Part shown: positions 58,791 through 64,000 of the stretch, one piece after another | How positions within the stretch are numbered: position 1 is the stretch's first letter | Layout: the number at the start of each line of letters is the position of its first letter | Assembly (NCBI RefSeq): GCF_000024925.1 | Contig: NC_013521.1 | Location: forward strand, 1,364,001-1,428,000 | Source of the DNA: Sanguibacter keddieii DSM 10542 | GTDB taxonomy: Bacteria > Actinomycetota > Actinomycetes > Actinomycetales > Cellulomonadaceae | Length of the DNA stretch: 64,000 nt | Direction of reading: 5' to 3' | Position numbers and translations under genes: made by a program | The notes under the pieces: model-generated | Told to the model about the DNA's origin: nothing | The model's database searches: none | The model's input: only the letters and a program-made list of their open reading frames with translations

Positions 58791-59582
58791 GTGGACCTCC
58801 AGCTACGTGGCAAGACAGCGTTCGTCAGCGGTTCGACGCAGGGGATCGGGCGCGCGGTGGCGTCGAGGCTCGCCGCAGAGGGGGCGAGGGTCGTCGTGAA
58901 CGGTCGCGACCCCGAGACGGTCGACGCGGTCACGACCGAGCTGCGGCGCGCCCATCCCGGTGCAGATCACTCTGGGATCGCCGCAGACTTCGCCGACCCG
59001 ACCTCCGTCGAGACGCTCGTCGCCGAGCTCGGTGACGTGGACATCCTCGTCAACAACGTCGGGCTCTTCGGTCTCGGCAGCTTCGAGTCGACCACCGACG
59101 AGGAGTGGGACCACTACCTCGAGGTCAACCTCATGAGCGGGGTCCGCCTCTCCCGCCACGTCCTGCCCGGGATGCTCGAGCGAGGCTGGGGTCGAGTCCT
59201 CTTCGTCAGCAGCGAGTCCGGCGTGAACGTCCCCGCCGACATGATCCCCTACGGGGTCACCAAGGCCGCGATGATCGCCCTCGGCAACGGTCTGGCCAAG
59301 CGCACCCGTGGCACGGCGGTGACGGTCAACACGGTGCTCGGCGGCCCGACGTACTCGGACGGCGTGGCGTCCGCGGTCGAGGCGGTCGCAGCCGCTCAGT
59401 CCGCGCCGGCGGAGGCGGTCAAGGCCTCGATCATCGGCCAGAACCGGACCACGCTGCTCGAGCGGTTCATCGAGCCGGACGAGGTCGCGTCGCTGGTGGT
59501 CTACCTGGCGAGCCCGCTCGCGTCGGCGACGAACGGGGCAGCAGTGCGAGGGGACGGCGGGGTGCTCACCGGGATGCTCTGA
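58791..59582 (+). CDS. Short-chain dehydrogenase/reductase
   Basis: 263 residues from GTG 58791 (AAGGGGA upstream). SGSTQGIGRAVA (TGxxxGxG-type site with Ser), VNNVG, SSESG catalytic Ser, YGVTK catalytic Tyr-Lys. Reduces a carbonyl with NAD(P)H; under the divergent MarR. Confidence 0.9.
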   Translation: MDLQLRGKTAFVSGSTQGIGRAVASRLAAEGARVVVNGRDPETVDAVTTELRRAHPGADHSGIAADFADPTSVETLVAELGDVDILVNNVGLFGLGSFESTTDEEWDHYLEVNLMSGVRLSRHVLPGMLERGWGRVLFVSSESGVNVPADMIPYGVTKAAMIALGNGLAKRTRGTAVTVNTVLGGPTYSDGVASAVEAVAAAQSAPAEAVKASIIGQNRTTLLERFIEPDEVASLVVYLASPLASATNGAAVRGDGGVLTGML

Positions 59583-59695
59583 GCCGGTCGCGGCGCGTGA
59601 CCGAGAGCGGCTCAGCAGCGACGTCGTCGCGGCCGGTGTCAGGGGCAGGGCATACCGTGACCGGGACACGATCGACGCGAGGGAGATGGGGCGGG

Positions 59696-60079
59696 GTGCG
59701 AGGCAAGACGTTGCAGAGGCGTGCTGCCGAGCGCGCGCTCGAGCTGCCAGGGTCAGAGCTGACGCACCCCTTCGGGGAGGACTGGGACGTGTACAAGGTC
59801 CGCGGCAAGATCTTCATGCTGCAGACCGCGGTGACTGCCGAGCCGATCGTCGTCCTCAAGGCGGCCCCCGCCGACAGCCGGAGCCTCCGTGAGGCCCACG
59901 ACGACATCACCCCGGGTTACCACATGAACAAGAAGCACTGGATCACCCTGCACCCCGACGGCGACCTCGGTGCCGCGATGGTCGACGACCTCGTCACCGA
60001 GTCGTACCTGCTGGTCGTCGAGCGGCTGCCGAAGAAGGTCCAGCCCGTCGACCCGACGACCTTCGGGTCTGGCTCGTGA
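59696..60079 (+). CDS. YjbR/MmcQ-family protein, copy 1
   Basis: 127 residues from GTG 59696. CyaY-like/YjbR fold: AAERALELPGSELTHPFGEDWDVYKVRGKIFMLQ, then HMNKKHWITLHPDGDL. Function unsettled, sometimes called DNA-binding. Followed by a divergent second copy overlapping by 4 bp. Confidence 0.85.
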   Translation: MRGKTLQRRAAERALELPGSELTHPFGEDWDVYKVRGKIFMLQTAVTAEPIVVLKAAPADSRSLREAHDDITPGYHMNKKHWITLHPDGDLGAAMVDDLVTESYLLVVERLPKKVQPVDPTTFGSGS

Positions 60080-60474
60080 GCCTCGACGGCGCAGGCCTCG
60101 AGGAGGTCGCCAACCGGACAGCACGAGCCCTGGACGGGGTCTCCGAGGGCTACCCGTTCACCGACAGCCTGCTCGTCCACAAGGTGTGCGGGCGCATCTT
60201 CGTCGTCGTGAACGAGAACCCGGACGACCTGCTCGTGACCGTCAAGGTCGACCCCGAGGACGCCGACGCCCTCGTACGTCAGCACGAGAGCATCGGGCGC
60301 GCCCGCTACTTCGACAAGCGGCACTGGGTGTCGGTCACCCCGGGCCCCGGGATCACCGACTCCCTGGTCGAAGACCTCGTCCACGACTCCTACGACACCG
60401 TGGTCGCCCGCCTCCCGCGCCGCGAACGCGACGGCCTGGACCGGGTGTGCGACGGTCGGGGCTCGACGGGCTGA
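60076..60474 (+). CDS. YjbR/MmcQ-family protein, copy 2
   Basis: 132 residues from GTG 60076, overlapping copy 1. Same fold and landmarks (RALDGVSEGYPFTDSLLVHKVCGRIFVVV; YFDKRHWVSVTPGPGI) but low identity, so an old duplication. Tandem copies probably form a heteromer. Confidence 0.85.
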   Translation: MSLDGAGLEEVANRTARALDGVSEGYPFTDSLLVHKVCGRIFVVVNENPDDLLVTVKVDPEDADALVRQHESIGRARYFDKRHWVSVTPGPGITDSLVEDLVHDSYDTVVARLPRRERDGLDRVCDGRGSTG

Positions 60475-60500
60475 GGTCGACCGGGCCGTGGACCCTGCGC

Positions 60501-61160
60501 TCAGGCCACCCACCCGGGCTCGAGGAGCAGCCCTTGGACGGTCTCGAGGAGCCGTGCTGCGTGGAAGCCGTCCGCTGCGGCGTGGTGCACCTGCAGTGCG
60601 ACGGGCAGGCGGAGAGAGCCCTCCCGCTCGACGTACCGACCGAGCGTGAAGATCGGTGCCAGGTGGTCGAACCCTGGCTGGACCGCGAGCGAGAACCCGG
60701 TGAAAGACGTCCAGGGGAGACTCGAGACGTCGAAGGAGTTCGCCGGCGGTGGGCCCTGCGGGAACATCTCGGTCGCCGTGCGGTGCTCGGTCAGCAGGGC
60801 CGCCGCCGTGTCGTGGAACGCGGCAAAGCTCGGGTCGTAGGGAGCCCACACGCTCGCGAAGGTCTCCCGAGCCGCGTTGAAGACCGTGAACGACGGGTGG
60901 ACCACGGGCCAGGTGGCCGGGGCGCCGTCGGGCGTGAGGCACATGCGGAACTCGTCATGCTGGTTCACGGCTGTCGCCAGGGCCCAGATTTGCGCGATGT
61001 AGGTCTTCCGGGTGGAGTCGCGGAGGGCCTCCACGAATGCTGTGGCGTCCAGATCGACGGTGAGCGCGTAGGTGCACGGGACGGCCGAGCGGTAGTGCTC
61101 GAAGTGCTGTCGCCTCGGCCAGGTCGAGAGGTCGATCGGGGTCGCAGAGGGAGAGGTCAT
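60501..61160 (-). CDS. Chloramphenicol acetyltransferase-like (type A CAT) protein
   Basis: 219 residues, the normal CAT length, from ATG 61160. Active-site HHAAADGFHAARL matches the CAT signature HHxxxDGFH with catalytic His. N-terminal RRQHFEHYRSAVPCTYALTVDLD and the SLPWTSFTGFSL substrate region fit too. Could acetylate chloramphenicol or a related native substrate; resistance is inference. Confidence 0.88.
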   Translation of the reverse strand: MTSPSATPIDLSTWPRRQHFEHYRSAVPCTYALTVDLDATAFVEALRDSTRKTYIAQIWALATAVNQHDEFRMCLTPDGAPATWPVVHPSFTVFNAARETFASVWAPYDPSFAAFHDTAAALLTEHRTATEMFPQGPPPANSFDVSSLPWTSFTGFSLAVQPGFDHLAPIFTLGRYVEREGSLRLPVALQVHHAAADGFHAARLLETVQGLLLEPGWVA

Positions 61161-61338
61161 CTTCCCATCCTGTCCGCCGACCGGGAGAGGGTCGAGGTGT
61201 TTCTCGGCAGGCAGGAGCGCTCGGGCTGCCCGGGGCTCCGGTCTCCGTCTGCACCGGACAGCGGTCCGAGCCCCTTGTAGCGTGGAGGAGGACCGTAGCG
61301 ATCGACGACGACGTCGACGACAGGACAGGGGACCACTC

Positions 61339-62934
61339 ATGGCGACCAGCAGCACCACGACCACCGGGCAGCGCCGCACGCTCGACGCGCACGACACCGA
61401 CGGGCTCGTGGTGCGCACCGTCGCCGGGCAGGTGGAGGGCCGCACCCAACCGGTGCGGGAGGGCGAGTGCCGCGTCTGGTTCGGGGTGCCCTTCGGTGAT
61501 CTCCCGCCCGACAGCACCCGTTTCCGGGCAGCGAGCGAGCCGCAGCGGTGGACGGGCGTCCGCGACTGCGTGACCTCGGGGCCGCGCGCACCACAGGCCG
61601 ACCGCCCCGGTGACGTCAGAGCGGCCAGTCACCCGCAGAGCGAGCGAGACTGCCTCACCGTCAACGTCTGGGCGCCGCCGGCCTCGCGTGGCGGCGGGCA
61701 CCCGGTGCTCGTGTGGTTCCACGGGGGCGGTTTCACTGGCGGGTCGACGGCGGACCCGTCCGCCGCGGGCGACGTGCTCGCCGCCGAGCACGACGTCGTG
61801 GTCGTGCACGCCGCCTACCGCCTGGGTGTGCTCGGCGCGCTCACGCTCGACCACCTGCTCGGAGACGCCTTCGCGCGCTCGGGCAGCGCGGGGCTGGGCG
61901 ACCAGGTCCAGGCGCTGCGGTGGGTCCGGGAGAACATCGAGGAGTTCGGCGGCGACCCGGGCTCGGTGACGATCGCGGGGGAGTCGGCTGGCGGGAGCTC
62001 GGTCTCGACGCTTCTCGGCACGCCGGCCGCGCTCCCGCTCGTGCACCGCGGCATCGTCCAGAGCGGACCGCACCGCGCCGTCTCCCGCGAGCAGGGGATC
62101 GAGACCACCGACCGGGTGCTCGACGCTCTCGGGCTCCGACGCGCGGACGCCGGCACGCTGCTCGGCGCGCCGGTCCGCGACCTGCTCCGGGCGCAGGGTG
62201 CCGTGCTGGCAGACCTGGCGCGGAGCGCACCGAGCGAGCGGGTCGTGCCGTTCGTGCCGGTGATCGGCAGCGACCTCCTCCCCGCCGACCCGGCCGGAGA
62301 CGGCACCCACTTCGCCGACGGCATCGACCTGCTCGCCGGGACGGCCCTCGACGAGGCAGCGCTCTTCCTCTTCGGAGCACGAGGGCGATCCGGCGAGGAC
62401 AACCAACGGACCCTCGACGACCTGCTCGCCCGTCAGCCTGCCCCGGACGCCGCGGTCACCTGGGCGGCAGCCTTCGAGGCGGACACCAGGACCGCTGCGA
62501 CCGGATACCCCGCGCTCGAGGCGTACCTCACCGACCTGTACTACAGGGCCGGTACGGACCGTCTGCTCGACTCCCGGGTGTCGGCGCAGGGGTCGACGTC
62601 GGCGTACCTGTTCACCTGGCGCAGCGACGCCGTGCCGGAGCTGGGTGCCGCGCACTCGATCGAGACGCCGTTCGTCTTCGGCCACCTCGACCGCGGCACC
62701 ACCCGGGACCTCGTCGGTCCGGACGCCCCGCGTGACCTCTCGCAGGCGATGACGGAGGCGTGGGCGACCTTCGTGCACACCGGGCGGCCCGCCGCCGCAG
62801 GCCTCCCGGACTGGCCCGAGCACGACCCACGGCGACGCGCGACGATGCTGCTCGGCAGCGAGAGCACGGTCGTCGACGACCCCCGACCGCACCTGCGCCG
62901 GTGGTGGCGGGAGGCGGAGGTGCCGCGGGTCTGA
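61339..62934 (+). CDS. Type-B carboxylesterase/lipase
   Basis: 531 residues from ATG 61339 (AGGGGA upstream). Oxyanion HGGGFTGGS, nucleophile GESAGGSSV, acidic residue probably within ALDEAALF, and His in HSIETPFVFGHLD. Cytosolic esterase of the para-nitrobenzyl esterase type. Confidence 0.9.
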   Translation: MATSSTTTTGQRRTLDAHDTDGLVVRTVAGQVEGRTQPVREGECRVWFGVPFGDLPPDSTRFRAASEPQRWTGVRDCVTSGPRAPQADRPGDVRAASHPQSERDCLTVNVWAPPASRGGGHPVLVWFHGGGFTGGSTADPSAAGDVLAAEHDVVVVHAAYRLGVLGALTLDHLLGDAFARSGSAGLGDQVQALRWVRENIEEFGGDPGSVTIAGESAGGSSVSTLLGTPAALPLVHRGIVQSGPHRAVSREQGIETTDRVLDALGLRRADAGTLLGAPVRDLLRAQGAVLADLARSAPSERVVPFVPVIGSDLLPADPAGDGTHFADGIDLLAGTALDEAALFLFGARGRSGEDNQRTLDDLLARQPAPDAAVTWAAAFEADTRTAATGYPALEAYLTDLYYRAGTDRLLDSRVSAQGSTSAYLFTWRSDAVPELGAAHSIETPFVFGHLDRGTTRDLVGPDAPRDLSQAMTEAWATFVHTGRPAAAGLPDWPEHDPRRRATMLLGSESTVVDDPRPHLRRWWREAEVPRV

Positions 62935-62946
62935 CCGGTCCGGGCC

Positions 62947-63954
62947 CTAGGCGGTGACGCTCGCGTGCGCGTCGGCGAGCAGCTCGACCGATCGCAGCCG
63001 GGCCGGCGTCGCGAGCGAGGCGTGCGCGACGATGACCTCGTCGGCGCCCACGCTCTCGCCGAAGCGGGCGACGTACTCGGCGACCTCGGGCCCCGTGCCG
63101 ACACCGGTGTAGGTCATCATGCTCGCGACCTGCGCACCGGCGGGGGAGTCGAGGAGCATGTCGAGCTCGTCGTCGCTGAACGTCTGGGTCACCGGGATCT
63201 GGCGGCTCTGGCGCAGCATCATGAGCAGACGTGCGCGCCGCGAGAGCAGCAGCTGCTGGGCGGCGTCGTCGTGGTCGTCAGCCGCGATCGCGTTGACACC
63301 GGCGATCACGTACGGCTGGTCGAGCTGCTTCGAGGGCCGGAACTCGGAGCGGTACGCGGCGACCGCGGCGTGCAGTGCGTCCGGGGCGAAGTGCGAGGCG
63401 AAGGCGTACGGCAGCCCGAGCGCAGCAGCGAGGTGCGCGCCGAACAGCGACGACCCGAGGATGTAGAGCGGCACTCGCGACCCGGCACCCGGGGTGGCAC
63501 CGACACCTGGCACGCGGGACTCGCCGGCCAGGAAGGCCTGGAGCTCGACGACGTCCTGCGGGAACTGGTCCGAGGCCGCAGGATCACGTCGCAGCGCGCG
63601 GAAGGTCGCCTGGTCGCCGCCCGGCGCTCGGCCGAGACCCAGGTCGATGCGCCCGGGGTGCAGGGCCTCGAGGGTCCCGAACTGCTCCGCGATGGTCAGC
63701 GGCGAGTGGTTGGGCAGCATCACGCCGCCTGCGCCGAGCCGGATGGTCGACGTCTGGCTCGCCACGTGCGCGATGAGCACCGACGTGGCGCTCGACGCGA
63801 TCGACGCCATGTTGTGGTGCTCGGCGTACCAGACACGGCGATAACCGCTCTTCTCCGCCTGCTGGGCGAGCGCGACGGAGGCCGCGAAGCTGTCGCTCGC
63901 CGTCTCTCCGGGGGCGATCGGGGCGAGGTCGAGGATCGAGAGTGGGAGCGTCAT
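62947..63954 (-). CDS. LLM-class flavin-dependent oxidoreductase
   Basis: 335 residues. [39 protein letters not shown] and [40 protein letters not shown] are marks of the MsnO8 / alkanal-monooxygenase-like LLM subgroup. Uses reduced flavin; substrate unknown. It converges on the esterase gene. Confidence 0.9.
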   Translation of the reverse strand: MTLPLSILDLAPIAPGETASDSFAASVALAQQAEKSGYRRVWYAEHHNMASIASSATSVLIAHVASQTSTIRLGAGGVMLPNHSPLTIAEQFGTLEALHPGRIDLGLGRAPGGDQATFRALRRDPAASDQFPQDVVELQAFLAGESRVPGVGATPGAGSRVPLYILGSSLFGAHLAAALGLPYAFASHFAPDALHAAVAAYRSEFRPSKQLDQPYVIAGVNAIAADDHDDAAQQLLLSRRARLLMMLRQSRQIPVTQTFSDDELDMLLDSPAGAQVASMMTYTGVGTGPEVAEYVARFGESVGADEVIVAHASLATPARLRSVELLADAHASVTA

Positions 63955-64000
63955 GCTCTGGACAACAGCCTGCGTGCAGGCACTGTTCCCGCCCGCGCCG

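Noticed and set aside
60955-62892. Minus-strand ORF of 645 codons
   Set aside because: Antisense to the carboxylesterase, which has the full catalytic triad.
1-64000. tRNA, rRNA or riboswitch genes
   Set aside because: No conserved tRNA T-loop, rRNA stretch or recognisable riboswitch core was seen by eye on either strand; weak candidates could be missed without covariance searches.

Overview
The window is chromosomal DNA from a high-GC actinobacterium. Coding sequence is about 70 to 75 percent G+C with strong G/C third-position bias. GTG starts are frequent, and promoters often place a TANNNT -10 hexamer 6 or 7 nt before the start codon, so many mRNAs look leaderless. A LysX/MprF-type lysyl-phosphatidylglycerol synthase, a CmtR/CtpG metal-efflux pair, ANTAR regulators and DoxX/LLM flavin oxidoreductase genes fit Actinomycetota, probably Micrococcales (Cellulomonas or Sanguibacter-like). 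That taxonomic placement is inference from gene style, not from a marker gene. I found no rRNA, tRNA, CRISPR array, insertion sequence or integrase.

Layout. 1-7.6 kb: a LysX/MprF-like gene cut by the window edge, a divergent basic-amino-acid-type APC antiporter, a convergent anti-sigma-kinase-like / PAS-SpoIIE phosphatase pair, and two orphan proteins. 7.8-11 kb: cmtR-ctpG-DsbA-like metal-efflux operon. 11-16.7 kb: MarR/MATE efflux pair, a CGNR regulator, and a MarR-controlled doxX / LLM oxidoreductase / NADP oxidoreductase operon. 16.8-20.9 kb: GAF-ANTAR and PAS-ANTAR regulators, manganese catalase, and a small protein made of PGTYAPEP repeats. 20.9-30.4 kb: XRE regulator, a Y-family DNA polymerase with a LexA box, aldo/keto reductase, lipoprotein, acetyltransferase, hydrolase, an SDR/TetR pair and several orphan genes. 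30.5-33.7 kb: GNATs and a divergent MFS/GntR pair. 33.7-39.5 kb: complete oligopeptide/nickel-type ABC importer with a divergent TetR regulator. 39.6-40.3 kb: a toxin-antitoxin pair. 40.4-50.7 kb: mixed metabolic, stress and transport genes (methyltransferase, GrpB, MpaB-like, ACR3-type exporter, HxlR/NmrA, Nudix, AzlCD) ending in a frameshifted quinone oxidoreductase. 50.9-52.3 kb: an AT-rich, probably acquired segment carrying one gene with a HEPN-type RNxxxH motif. 52.3-64 kb: AraC, M20 peptidase, a TetR-GNAT-SMR-SMR efflux cluster, a MarR/SDR pair, duplicated YjbR genes, a chloramphenicol acetyltransferase-like gene, a carboxylesterase and an LLM oxidoreductase.

The dominant theme is regulator-plus-effector pairs for detoxification and stress: ArsR/CtpG, MarR/MATE, MarR/DoxX, TetR/SDR, GntR/MFS, TetR/ABC, HxlR/NmrA, TetR/SMR and MarR/SDR. 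Inverted repeats sit over the promoter of most of these pairs, often overlapping a leaderless -10 element or start codon. The least explained items are the low-GC HEPN-motif gene (50874-52079), the repeat peptide after the manganese catalase, and the cluster of three orphan genes at 28.9-30.4 kb.
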